Shown: positions 27,433 through 35,898 of the stretch, one piece after another | How the letters are laid out: each line of letters opens with the position of its first letter | Position numbering within the stretch: position 1 is the first letter of the stretch | Assembly (NCBI RefSeq): GCF_026241515.1 | Contig: NZ_JAPHPW010000004.1 | Coordinates: 124,001 to 188,000 of the forward strand | Source of the DNA: Vibrio sp. 14G-20 | GTDB taxonomy: Bacteria > Pseudomonadota > Gammaproteobacteria > Enterobacterales > Vibrionaceae | Direction of reading: 5' to 3' | DNA: 64,000 nucleotides | Notes under the pieces: generated by a model | Seen by the model: only the letters and a program-made list of their open reading frames with translations | What the model was told of the DNA's origin: nothing | The model's database searches: none | Translations under genes and position numbers: made by a program

Positions 27433-27998
27433 ATACTTGGCTCGTCTTTACTAAATTAACTATGAGTATCTAAATAAATCGCATCAAAGAATGGATAACC
27501 CACTTTCGCGACCTGATTATTGTTATGTTTTTTATATCGATAATGAGCGTCTAAAACTGTGGCTTCTAAGTCCACTAGCTATGACGTTCTCAATTGCATT
27601 TAAACAGCAAATGAATCAGCCAACTAAAGTTAACTTTATCAATAACACAAATTTATTACATGTACATTAGTTGAATGATAAAAGTGAGAGACAGCTATTT
27701 GACGGAGTGTGAGGACTTGAACACCTTGCTATGTAAGGCTCTGAATTAAAACGCTTTGGGTGATTATTGACCTATCGGTTGTAGGTGACACTTTTTTGGC
27801 TCATCAGAGGAGCACGAGCGAAGAGCAATATTGGAGATTTTGACTAGATTTTCAAACGGTGAATCCATCGATTGGTGATTGTACAATCGAGCGTAAACAG
27901 CAATGAAAATGAACCTACTCAATTCGAGTCAGGTCCATTTTTAGATTTCTAGTCAATCGCTTTATAGCGAATAAGCGAGTGTTTGAACTTAAGGCTGA
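27433..27998. other. Gene-free interval between chemoreceptor and MarR genes
   Basis: About 560 bases with no credible reading frame. The right end holds the marR terminator hairpin at 27913-27934. The left end must hold the chemoreceptor promoter. I see no tRNA, repeat or small RNA signature. Confidence 0.5.
27913..27934 (-). terminator. Probable terminator of the MarR regulator gene
   Basis: Arms ACCTACTC and GAGTCAGGT pair with one bulge. On the minus strand the hairpin is followed by a short TTCATTTTC stretch, about 65 bases after the marR stop. Confidence 0.55.
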
Positions 27999-28415
27999 CT
28001 AAAACGCTTTCACCATCTTGGTTAGGCACTTCAACAACACCGCTCTTTCGTCTTCTTCGATGTCTTGCGTCAGCTCATTAACCAAATTCAAGTGGAGTTG
28101 GTTATGGTGAACGTGGATCTTCTGACCTTCATCAGTCAATGCCACCACAATTGCACGACGGTCCGTTGGGTGTTCATGGCGCTCAATCAATTCAGCTTTA
28201 ACCAACTTTTCGATTTGAACGGTAAGCGTACCCGTGGTGATACCCAACTTTTCAGCGAGCTCTTTCATTCTTAACGCGCCATGCATACCAAGTACTTCAA
28301 TGGTGTGTACTTGAGCCAGGGAATAACCCGTCTCTTTGACAACAGACTGCTCCCACGAAGACATTTTATCGTAGAACTCGGTCAGTATTTGGTTAAGCTG
28401 TTCTATATTTCGCAT
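27999..28415 (-). CDS. MarR family transcriptional regulator
   Basis: A 138-residue winged-helix regulator: dimerisation helices, then MKELAEKLGITTGTLTVQIEKLVKAELIERHEHPTDRRAIVVALTDEG in pattern (residues about 50-98), which contains the recognition helix and the DRR wing of MarR proteins. The true start is the ATG at 28415 (MRNIEQLNQIL); upstream in-frame codons lie inside the metal-exporter gene and are not family-like. It overlaps the 3' end of the CDF gene by 23 bases, so the two are translated together. Tandem palindromes upstream of the exporter are its probable operators, making this a metal-responsive autoregulated pair by inference. Confidence 0.85.
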   Translation of the reverse strand: MRNIEQLNQILTEFYDKMSSWEQSVVKETGYSLAQVHTIEVLGMHGALRMKELAEKLGITTGTLTVQIEKLVKAELIERHEHPTDRRAIVVALTDEGQKIHVHHNQLHLNLVNELTQDIEEDERAVLLKCLTKMVKAF

Positions 28416-29394
28416 GGTCGTTTGAATGCACTTCAAGAGTAAGATGGTTAATCTTATCAAACTTGGCGAGCATTTGTTTATATTCAGAGACGGTTTTATT
28501 ACTGTTTGATTCAAGAGTAATCGCTGCTGAATAATGATGCCCACTCACCTTCCACATATGGAAATCCGTGACCGACGCATATGGCGTTAAGGCTTCTGTC
28601 ACTGAGTCACGATAATTTTGGTCGATATTCTCATCCAGCAGGATTGGACTGGTTTGTTTCATAAGGTTCATCGTCCATTTGGCAATCACTACTGCACCCA
28701 CCATACCCATAGCTGCATCTAACCAGTTCCAACCGTAAAACTTACCAAACAACAGTGCGACGATCGCCAGCAGAGACGTCAATGTATCGGCCAAGACGTG
28801 CATGTAGGCCGCACGCAAGTTGTGATCGTGATGATGTCCTTTGTGAGCTGCGTGTTCTTGATGTTCATCATGTTGATGGCTATGGTCGTGGCTATGCCCC
28901 TTATGTTCAGAATGAGAGTGTTCATGTCCATGCTCGTGTCCGTGATCATGATGGTGATCCCCTAGCAAAAACATACTCACGACATTCACTGTCAAACCAA
29001 TACACGCAACGATAATCGCTTCGTTAAACTGAATCGCTTGTGGGTTGAGCAAGCGATGTACTGACTCCACCAGCATCAACAACGCCACAATACCCAATGC
29101 TATCGCGCTGGTGTACCCGCCTAACACGCTGACTTTGCCCGTACCGAAAGAGAAACGTTCACTGTCAGCATGCTTCTTGGCGTAACGGTATGCGAACAAG
29201 GTAATACCAAACGCTGCTGCATGCGTTCCCATGTGCCAACCATCAGCAAGTAGCGCCATAGAACCGTAAATGGTACCGGCAACGATCTCGACAACCATGG
29301 TGATAATAGTTAACAAGAGAACGTAGAAAGTACGCTTTTCACCTTGCTGATTGTGTGAAGAGAAGTTGTGTTGATGACGTGTTGGAAAACTCAA
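28393..29394 (-). CDS. CDF family divalent-metal efflux protein (DmeF-like)
   Basis: A 333-residue cation diffusion facilitator. Six membrane helices are visible, with the metal-site motifs LLADGWHMGTHA (HxxxD-type, here D and H in helix 2) and HVLADTLTS in helix 5. A very histidine-rich cytoplasmic loop (residues about 145-195, with many HDH and HEHGH units) and a C-terminal cytoplasmic domain ending VEVHSND-like follow. The long His loop and the TM2 sequence fit the DmeF group, which exports cobalt and nickel, though zinc is possible. It is followed by an overlapping marR gene and preceded by two TTTGAT-type palindromes. Confidence 0.88.
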   Translation of the reverse strand: MSFPTRHQHNFSSHNQQGEKRTFYVLLLTIITMVVEIVAGTIYGSMALLADGWHMGTHAAAFGITLFAYRYAKKHADSERFSFGTGKVSVLGGYTSAIALGIVALLMLVESVHRLLNPQAIQFNEAIIVACIGLTVNVVSMFLLGDHHHDHGHEHGHEHSHSEHKGHSHDHSHQHDEHQEHAAHKGHHHDHNLRAAYMHVLADTLTSLLAIVALLFGKFYGWNWLDAAMGMVGAVVIAKWTMNLMKQTSPILLDENIDQNYRDSVTEALTPYASVTDFHMWKVSGHHYSAAITLESNSNKTVSEYKQMLAKFDKINHLTLEVHSNDHAKYRTA

Positions 29395-29465
29395 AATAGT
29401 GTCCTTATCTCATGATTATACTGGCTGGCAATTCGTAACCAATCCATACCTTGATCATCAAGTAG

Positions 29466-29510
29466 TTTGATAATCAAATCAATTACTGGAAATTTAGTTT
29501 GATTCTCAAA
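29466..29510 (-). promoter_or_regulatory. Tandem palindromic operators before the CDF-marR operon
   Basis: Two near-identical 13-bp palindromes, TTTGATAATCAAA at 29466-29478 and TTTGATTCTCAAA at 29498-29510, have centres 32 bases apart, about three helical turns, on the same DNA face. They lie 70-115 bases upstream of the exporter start. Size and symmetry suit a MarR dimer, which is encoded in the same operon. Confidence 0.6.
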
Positions 29511-29611
29511 CATTGTCAATGAGGAGTTTTGTTTAGCTAATAAATGATATCGAGAATTAATTGCTTCTACACTCTAGGATCAATTGAGATTAGCTAAATG
29601 ACTAGCACAAA

Positions 29612-29634
29612 AAAGCCCACACTGGGTGGGCTTT
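29612..29634 (-). terminator. Terminator of the alginate lyase gene
   Basis: Stem AAAGCCCAC/GTGGGCTTT with a five-base loop and, on the minus strand, a TTTTTTG tail, about 40 bases after the lyase stop. The same hairpin sequence recurs near 33081 and 54030. Confidence 0.9.
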
Positions 29635-29672
29635 GTTCTAGGCTACTTGGCCGTTAATACTTAGTTTTGGTT

Positions 29673-30536
29673 TTAGCTTTTATCCACGATGTACTCTAAC
29701 TTGTGGAAGTTTGCTTGGCTTTCACCATCTGTGTATTGATTATATACGCCAGCTTTAAAATAGCTGGTTAAGCCACTCCAGTAATCGATGTTATGGCTCA
29801 CTTTCTGTTCGCCGTTCACGTTAATGACGAGTTTTTCATCCCCAACAATCACGTCAAAATCTGTTGGCTTCGATTCAACTGGACCAAGGTGGTAATGCTT
29901 GTAGGCGTTGCTTGCGCTACACGCTTCTTTACCTATGTTGTCTTTACCGCGCTCACCTTTGCAAATTAGATTATTAGCTTTAACAATCGCCCAGTAATGC
30001 CCTTTCAAACCGTCCGATTCTTCTTTCCAAACCACACGTAACAATGGGTGTGGGATACCTTTTTCACCAGTCTTCACCCAACTGCTGTTATGAACCTGAA
30101 TGTAAGTGATTTCGTTTTGTTTCGAAGTAGAATTTACCATCGATGCTTCTGGTTTTACTGGTTCAATCGACGAATTTAAACGGTAAAAAGTATCTGGCAG
30201 ATCACTACGAAAGTTTTCAAGCACGCGCACTTCATTGCGTCTATGGTCATTGGCCATTTTGAAAACCAAGGCTTCACTTTCTTTGTCAACAAAGAAAGAT
30301 TCGTTGACCATGCCTGTAAAGTTACTGTCTTCAGCAATCTGAAATTGATTGCCCTTCTTACCATTTGGATCAGAAATTTGTAGCTTTGATGCCGATAGAA
30401 TATTTGAGAATTGAGAGTAGTCGGCAGGAACACCGCGGTCTTCAGAGGGTTTATTCATATCAACAGATGCTGTTGCCGCACTAGATACTAGTAATACACT
30501 TGCGAAAGCAATAGCTCGAGAACGCTTTATAGTCAT
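29673..30536 (-). CDS. Secreted alginate lyase, polysaccharide lyase family 7
   Basis: A 287-residue exported enzyme with a signal peptide ending near residue 23 (ATA-SVD). The PL7 catalytic signatures are present: RRNEVRV (the R-E-L-R site), YIQVHN (the Q-x-H site with the catalytic histidine) and YFKAGVYNQ near the C terminus with the catalytic tyrosine. It cleaves alginate from brown algae by beta-elimination. Having V rather than I in QxH hints at a polymannuronate or broad preference, but that correlation is only approximate. A cysteine pair (ICKGERG, EACSASN) may be a disulphide. It is not clustered with other alginate genes. Confidence 0.92.
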   Translation of the reverse strand: MTIKRSRAIAFASVLLVSSAATASVDMNKPSEDRGVPADYSQFSNILSASKLQISDPNGKKGNQFQIAEDSNFTGMVNESFFVDKESEALVFKMANDHRRNEVRVLENFRSDLPDTFYRLNSSIEPVKPEASMVNSTSKQNEITYIQVHNSSWVKTGEKGIPHPLLRVVWKEESDGLKGHYWAIVKANNLICKGERGKDNIGKEACSASNAYKHYHLGPVESKPTDFDVIVGDEKLVINVNGEQKVSHNIDYWSGLTSYFKAGVYNQYTDGESQANFHKLEYIVDKS

Positions 30537-30739
30537 TTATTGTTTCTCCATTGTAAGGTGGAAACAGCATAAATTATTTGTATTATAATATTCTTTAATG
30601 GCGTTTAATTTTGTGATGTTCACTCCAACGCACCGAGTCAAAACTCCATATCCATCACATTTATAGGGCTATAAGATATGCGTTCATTTACGCCAAGTTG
30701 TGTTATCTCTTGGTGACAATATTTTATTGTAACCTACTG

Positions 30740-31666
30740 TCACTCCGCGTTCTTATCGTCTTTGCGTTGTAACAGAGTAATCTCTTCATTCACCCAGCCT
30801 AATAGCTGCTTGGTCGCTTTAGACAAGACTTGGTTCTGCCTAACAATATAACCAAGACTGGTGCTAGAGAAGTTCTTCAATGGTGTTACTTTCGAATTTA
30901 GGTGATGTTTGGTTGATACCGCAAATTCAGGAACAATCGCCACACCAAATCCCGCTTCCGCCCAGTCGATTTGAGCGTCGACACTCCCTACTTCCATCAC
31001 CCTATAACTAGGTAGATTAAGGCTCGGTAAACCTTCATCAATAAAATCACGCGTTCTTGTATCGTGGCCAAGTAGAATTAAGGTGAGTTCAGAATCATCT
31101 TCTGAGCCTTTAACCTCATTTTTTATCTTTCTATCTAGCCCTTGAGAATAAAACCCTTCGCCTAACGCACACCAGGAAAGCTCCTGAAGCTTAGTGAAAT
31201 ACAATGACTCGTTGTGCTGCTCTTTGGCGATAACAAAACCAATATCCGCCTGAGCATTCTTAACTAGGCTCGATGCTTGAGATGACGTGGTATTCAGCAA
31301 CGTGAGATCGATACCCGGATACTGCGCTTTGAACTTCTGGAACGGGCGAATCAACAAGAATCGAGAAATAATGTCACTTACAGCAATGGTTAACGTCCCT
31401 ATTTTAAGGTCGTTAATGGCGTTAAGATCGGCCTGACACATTTGCAATTCCAATAACGTTCTTTGGCTTGTCTCTAATAGCCTTTCACCCGCTTGAGTCA
31501 ATTGGAATGGGCTTCTCTCAATCAACTTAATACGTGTGGTTTGCTCTAACTGCTTTAGGTGCAAACTCACATTGGGTTGTGTCATGTGAAGCGCGTTCGC
31601 CGCTTTACCGAAATGTTTGTATTTCGCTAACGTCACAAACGTCTTCAACAAATTAATATCAAGCAT
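30740..31666 (-). CDS. LysR family regulator divergent from purA paralog
   Basis: A 308-residue LysR regulator with the HTH in residues 1-58 (NLLKTFVTLAKYKHFGKAANALHMTQPNVSLHLKQLEQ pattern), then a linker helix and a periplasmic-binding-protein-like effector domain (IGTLTIAVSDIISRFLL, AGFGVAIVPEFAV). Two adjacent ATGs are possible; the second, at 31666, has GGAGG at seven bases and is preferred. It is transcribed away from the purA-like gene with about 120 bases between, the classic LysR-target arrangement, so the synthetase is its likely target. The effector is unknown. Confidence 0.85.
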   Translation of the reverse strand: MLDINLLKTFVTLAKYKHFGKAANALHMTQPNVSLHLKQLEQTTRIKLIERSPFQLTQAGERLLETSQRTLLELQMCQADLNAINDLKIGTLTIAVSDIISRFLLIRPFQKFKAQYPGIDLTLLNTTSSQASSLVKNAQADIGFVIAKEQHNESLYFTKLQELSWCALGEGFYSQGLDRKIKNEVKGSEDDSELTLILLGHDTRTRDFIDEGLPSLNLPSYRVMEVGSVDAQIDWAEAGFGVAIVPEFAVSTKHHLNSKVTPLKNFSSTSLGYIVRQNQVLSKATKQLLGWVNEEITLLQRKDDKNAE

Positions 31667-31705
31667 CATCTTTCCTCCGATATCCCTACATATTATATGA
31701 GATCC

Positions 31706-31717
31706 TTATCAAGATAA
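31706..31717. promoter_or_regulatory. LysR-type inverted repeat in divergent promoter
   Basis: TTATCAAGATAA is a symmetric site lying between the LysR gene and the purA paralog, with further GATAA/TTATC half-sites at 31722-31740. Such repeats are where LysR tetramers usually bind; assignment is by position only. Confidence 0.4.
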
Positions 31718-31788
31718 TAAAGATAATTAATTTCTCTTATCCACCTTGTAGGCCTAACATGATTTCTCAATCAGTTAGGAGAAAAGTT

Positions 31789-33048
31789 ATGCCATCTATT
31801 GTTGTTGTAGGCGCAAACTGGGGTGATGAAGGCAAAGGCCGCATCGTCGATTTTTTAGCAGATCAAGCCTCTGCTAGCATTCGCTTTCAAGGCGGAAACA
31901 ATGCCGGTCATACCGTAGTAAACGACTTCGGTACGTTCAAACTGCATCAACTGCCTAGTGGTATTTTCAATCCTGATTGTACGGCGGTTCTTGGCCCTGG
32001 CATGGTGATAAGCCCTGCTGCGCTAACTCAAGAGATTGCAGAAGTTCAAGAGGCTGGCATCAAAGTTAAAATGGCGATCTCAGATCGTGCGACACTATGT
32101 CTCCCTTTACACGCTCTTGAAGATACACTTGAAGAAGAACGTTTAGGCGATGGCGCTTACGGCTCAACACGTCAAGGTATTGCACCAGCGTACGGCGATC
32201 GCGTAATGAAAAAAGGCATTCTTGTGGGTTGGCTGAATCAGCCTGAGATTTTAGAGCAGCGTATTCAGTTCCTGCTTGATTGGAAAATGCCTCAACTTAA
32301 AGCGCTATACCCTCAATGTGACTTCACTCAAACCGCTTCTGAAATGACAGAGTGGCTACTTGAAGTGACTAAAGCTTGGCGTCCGTTCATTTGCAACGTG
32401 ACTGAGCCGCTTAAAGCACTTCAATCACAAGACGCAAACTTACTATTTGAAGCTCAATTAGGTGCAGGTCGTGACCTTGTCTACGGTGAATACCCATGGA
32501 CGACCTCTTCTAATGTAACTGCAGCTTACGCAGGTATCGGTAGTGGCTTACCTGCCCTTCGTCCTGAGCGCGTTATTGCCGTTGCTAAATCATTCAGTTC
32601 ATCAGTGGGTACTGGCACGCTTGTTACGGCAATGGAAGAGCAAGACAGCTTCCGCGAAAGCTCTAACGAATACGGCGCTACAACGGGTCGCCCACGTGAT
32701 ATGGGCTACTTTGACGCAGTAGCAACTCGCAACGGTGTTGACCTGCAAGCCGCGACTGAGATCGCACTGACTAAGATTGATTGCTTGTCTGGTTTATCTG
32801 AACTTAAGATCTGTACGGCTTACTCAGGTGAACACACAGAGAACCCAATTTGGCCGCAAACTGCCGAGCTAAAACCTGTTTATGAAGATATGGCAGGTTG
32901 GGATGAAGACATCACGGGTTGCCGCACCTTTGAGAGCCTTCCTCAAGCGGCACAAGATTACGTGACTCGTATCGAAGAGTTGATGGGTGTCCCAATTGTG
33001 ATGGTATCGGTAGGTCCAGAGCGCGAGCAAATGATCATTCGAGGTTAG
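31789..33048 (+). CDS. Adenylosuccinate synthetase paralog (PurA family)
   Basis: A 419-residue member of the PurA family, which joins IMP and aspartate using GTP. The start at 31789 follows AGGAG. The N-terminal loop ANWGDEGKGR keeps the catalytic aspartate, and RFQGGNNAGHT, GSTRQGIAPAYGDR, YPWTTSSN, GATTGRPRDMG and LTKIDCLSGL are recognisable. Several positions differ from housekeeping PurA: R for K in GDEGKGK, QLGAGRDLVYGEYPW where PurA has GAQG-LLDIDHGTYPF, and RDMGYF for RRxGWF. This looks like a second, specialised enzyme controlled by the divergent LysR gene, rather than the purine-pathway copy. It is not the phage PurZ type, which lacks the catalytic aspartate. Confidence 0.85.
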   Translation: MPSIVVVGANWGDEGKGRIVDFLADQASASIRFQGGNNAGHTVVNDFGTFKLHQLPSGIFNPDCTAVLGPGMVISPAALTQEIAEVQEAGIKVKMAISDRATLCLPLHALEDTLEEERLGDGAYGSTRQGIAPAYGDRVMKKGILVGWLNQPEILEQRIQFLLDWKMPQLKALYPQCDFTQTASEMTEWLLEVTKAWRPFICNVTEPLKALQSQDANLLFEAQLGAGRDLVYGEYPWTTSSNVTAAYAGIGSGLPALRPERVIAVAKSFSSSVGTGTLVTAMEEQDSFRESSNEYGATTGRPRDMGYFDAVATRNGVDLQAATEIALTKIDCLSGLSELKICTAYSGEHTENPIWPQTAELKPVYEDMAGWDEDITGCRTFESLPQAAQDYVTRIEELMGVPIVMVSVGPEREQMIIRG

Positions 33049-33080
33049 TTTAGAAGACTACTACACCCACATCTACATCT

Positions 33081-33101
33081 AAGCCCACACTAGGTGGGCT
33101 T
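33081..33101 (+). terminator. Terminator of the purA paralog
   Basis: Stem AAGCCCAC/GTGGGCTT followed by TTGCTTGTT, 33 bases after the stop codon. It is almost identical to hairpins at 29612 and 54030. Confidence 0.85.
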
Positions 33102-33119
33102 TTGCTTGTTCATAAAGAA

Positions 33120-33410
33120 CGAATTTGGTGCCGTTCATGGAGTCTGACATCAAGAGAACGGTAACCTTTTTAGAATTTCCTTTTCTTCTTCAATACGCTT
33201 GATTTTCTTTAAGGTTAAGGATTTCTCTTTGCTCGGAGTCAATGGTGATTCATTGGGAGCCTTATCCAGCTTTCTAATGTTGTTCTTCCAATGCCGGTTT
33301 CTTTGTAGGTAAGTCCCTTGTCGAGCACTAGCTGAGCGCACTCAAGCTTAAATTCTGGGTTAAAAGTGCATCTTTCACGCTTAGTTATAATGTCACCTGA
33401 TTAAGAGATG
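33120..33410 (-). pseudogene. IS3-family transposase OrfA remnant
   Basis: Minus-strand translation gives TKRERCTFNPEFKLECAQLVLD, then LTYKETGIGRTTLESWI, the helix-turn-helix start of IS3-family OrfA. A frameshift leads into KIKRIEEEKEILKR, the leucine-zipper end of OrfA, and finally a (M)SDSMNGTKF-like tail. Internal residues are missing and OrfB is absent, so this is a dead fragment. Confidence 0.7.
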
Positions 33411-33439
33411 GCCCTACATCACCTCTTAATCAGGTGGCC

Positions 33440-33691
33440 AAATTCACTATACCACTTCACTACGACGGATATAGGTGTAATGCGGGCAACTTAACGGTAC
33501 GTGGATAGCTAAATCACTGAATCGACGTGGTCTACCGCGCTTATTCTGTTTGCTTTGCGTCCACCCGCTTATCACCCCTTCATCAATCCAAAAGGCCAGA
33601 AAACCACGGTTAATGCGTATTTGGTTATTTTGTAAAGAGGTTTAGGCATAAGACTACAGTAGACAGTAAATATAACTGAACAGATCGCAGG
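33440..33691 (-). mobile_element. IS903-like (IS5 family) transposase remnant
   Basis: The sequence parallels the decayed copy at 44530-44860: shared blocks include GTGTAATGCGG-CAACTTAA, CACTGAATCGACGTGG and AGGTTTAGGCATA, the last being the 5' end of the transposase (MPKP on the minus strand). About 80 bases present in the 44-kb copy are missing here. The homology runs right up to the stop codon of the fimbrial adhesin gene, so the element inserted or decayed directly at its 3' end. Confidence 0.65.
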
Positions 33692-34750
33692 TTATAGATA
33701 TTCAAACACAATAACAGCCCCAGCACTAACCGACCCCACCGTAATACTTGATGAAGTCTGAACATAACGAGCTTCAAAAGGGATTACATGTAACGTCTCC
33801 GGTAATGATTCATCACCGACCAAATAGAACTTATTATTGCTGCCAAAACTTATAAGATTTCCACCGTATAATAACTGAACTCCTACTCCAGTTGCTGTAG
33901 ATGCTCCATCAAGAGATAAGTTAGGCCCTACGTTAGCTAAATAATTTGAATCCCCAACATATGCATAGACAGAAGCGCCAGCTTGACAATCTAGACTTAG
34001 AGTAAACGATTTCGAACCAGTAGTACTGCCAACTCCTGAGAATTGCGGTTTAGATACATTGGGAAGGCTGACCATGGTATCTACAGATCCAGGAGCAATA
34101 TTACACGTGGAAGGGGTAACAAGCACATCAAAACTATAATTGATAGGCTGCTCATAGTAGATAGGCAAGGTTCCCGTGCTTCCCGAAAGCCGGGATGTCC
34201 CAAGTGTTCCTGACACGCTATACATCCCTGGAAGCACTACATCTTTAACAAAAAATTGTACTTTATAGCTGAAACCGTACCAACCTTCATTATCAGAATG
34301 CGATCGTAGAAGGATCTCGGTGGCACTTGAAACTTCATGCCACTGAGACGCACCAGGTGAATTTCTATAACCATCCCCAACAGTGAGCTTATAAAATATA
34401 TTCGGATGGTTCGTAGTGAATACCGGAGCCGGTATTCCCAGAGAAGAACTCGGAGTACCAAACGGAAAAAACCAATGTGAACTGCCACCCGGATCGTCGC
34501 AATCAGAAAAAATGTATGTTAAGTTCGTTCCCTGGGCTGGTATCGTTTCAGCTGATTCTCTATAAGTATTTAGTGAAGTATCTCCTGATGAAAAACTGTC
34601 CATCGACACCGATACGCTACTATAACCACCATCATAAACCTCAACTGAGTTGCAGCCAGCAAGCGTGTGGCCAGAATATAGTACATATACACTAAGCCCG
34701 ATACCTTCAAAAAATATATATATAAATGCTAATTTCTTTTTTAAGGACAT
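33692..34750 (-). CDS. Fimbrial tip adhesin
   Basis: A 352-residue exported protein at the end of the chaperone-usher operon. It has an N-terminal hydrophobic segment, a unique lectin-like half (residues about 30-200) rich in Ser, Gly and aromatics with cysteines, and a C-terminal pilin-type domain (CNIAPGSVDTMVSLPNVSK, then SFTLSLDCQAG, with the paired cysteines, ending VIVFEYL). This two-domain plan is that of FimH/MrkD-type tip adhesins. The start at 34750 is set by a perfect GGAGGT six bases upstream; an earlier in-frame ATG lacks one. The ligand is not predictable from sequence. Confidence 0.75.
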   Translation of the reverse strand: MSLKKKLAFIYIFFEGIGLSVYVLYSGHTLAGCNSVEVYDGGYSSVSVSMDSFSSGDTSLNTYRESAETIPAQGTNLTYIFSDCDDPGGSSHWFFPFGTPSSSLGIPAPVFTTNHPNIFYKLTVGDGYRNSPGASQWHEVSSATEILLRSHSDNEGWYGFSYKVQFFVKDVVLPGMYSVSGTLGTSRLSGSTGTLPIYYEQPINYSFDVLVTPSTCNIAPGSVDTMVSLPNVSKPQFSGVGSTTGSKSFTLSLDCQAGASVYAYVGDSNYLANVGPNLSLDGASTATGVGVQLLYGGNLISFGSNNKFYLVGDESLPETLHVIPFEARYVQTSSSITVGSVSAGAVIVFEYL

Positions 34751-34833
34751 TCTATAACCTCCATAAACCAATGCTCTTGTATTGACGCACTACTATTTAA
34801 AATTCTACTACCATCTATTCATTTGTATTATTA

Positions 34834-35898
34834 TCAATACTTAAAAGATGAAATAATAATTTCTACACGCCGGTTCAACGCACGGTTTCCGGCGTTCGAT
34901 TGTCGACAAGAGGTAAGCTCTCCCTCCCCCATGCCTTTTGCCGTAATTCGCTCACGTTCGATACCTCTCTCTTCCAACTGCTCAGAGACACTCTGAGCTC
35001 GATTCAACGACAACGTCTCGTTATACAAATCCAAGCCCCAAGAATCAGTATGGCCAACCACTTCAACGTGCGCGTTCACATGCTGTTTCAAAAGCTTCGT
35101 GATCTCTTTGATTGCGTCACTACTCTCTTTTGTCTCAATCATTTGATCGCTATTAAACTCAAAACTTACTTCCTTCAATAGCATTTCAAATATTTTGACG
35201 GGTTTATCAACCACCTTAGGGCCGATTTCCTCGACGATCTTTTAGCGAGGTTGCTCTTTGCCTTTAAAGTGATATGTAATACCCGCGAGTAACGCATGGT
35301 TGTCATAATGGTCGAGGTCACTATCCCCGATATTGTGCGTTTATTTGTAACCCGCATTCAAGTAAGCGTGACGATTGCAACGGTAATTAATACCCAGCTC
35401 TCCCACAGGTGAGAAGCCACTGTATTTATCATCGACAGCAATCGAGTCAACAGTTTGGTTTGATTCTATTGTCCAATATGCCGCACCGACTCGGGTATAC
35501 ACACTAGTGTCTCTCTGAAAATACCAATCATAACGCACCGCGGATTCGAACAACCCAGTATCTGAATCGTGCTCAGTGACACCCGTATCACCTAAATAAA
35601 CATACCTAATATCCCAACTCCAATTTTCTGTAAATTGAGAGCCAATCATGGCACCCAAACCACCTTGCTCTGACATAAGACTGGCGCTCGGGCTCGCATA
35701 GTCAGCATGAGCACCGATAAAGGAGTGTGGGTAAACCTCCCCACCCTCTGAGCTCGATGCCGCAAAGCAGTCGTATGAAACCAACACAACCACTACGAGT
35801 TGGATATAAAATAACGTTTTAAGTTGACTTATTTTCCCTTTCACTCTGAACAACCTTGAAAGAAATGTTTCATCCCGGAAACTATAATTTATTTTCAT
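34834..35898 (-). pseudogene. OmpA-like fimbrial-operon protein with two in-frame stops
   Basis: One reading frame from the ATG at 35898 encodes a signal-anchor segment, an OmpA-type barrel (HSFIGAHADYASPSA, WSWDIRYVYLGDTG, YKTHNI-type strands) and a C-terminal OmpA peptidoglycan-binding domain (VSFEFNSDQM, VEVVGHTDSWG, LSLNRAQSV, NRALNRRVEI). Two TAA codons, at 35341-35343 and 35242-35244, interrupt the same frame; each could arise from CAA by one C-to-T change. Without suppression only the barrel half is made. The start overlaps the usher stop as ATGA, so it was once translated as part of the operon. Confidence 0.7.

Noticed and set aside
31789..33048. PurZ (2-aminoadenine) synthetase
   Set aside because: PurZ replaces the catalytic aspartate of WGDEGKG, which is retained here, so it belongs with PurA-type enzymes.
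35242..35343. Programmed stop-codon recoding in the OmpA-like gene
   Set aside because: Both codons are TAA, not the TGA or TAG used for selenocysteine or pyrrolysine, and no recoding structure is visible; simple mutation is likelier.
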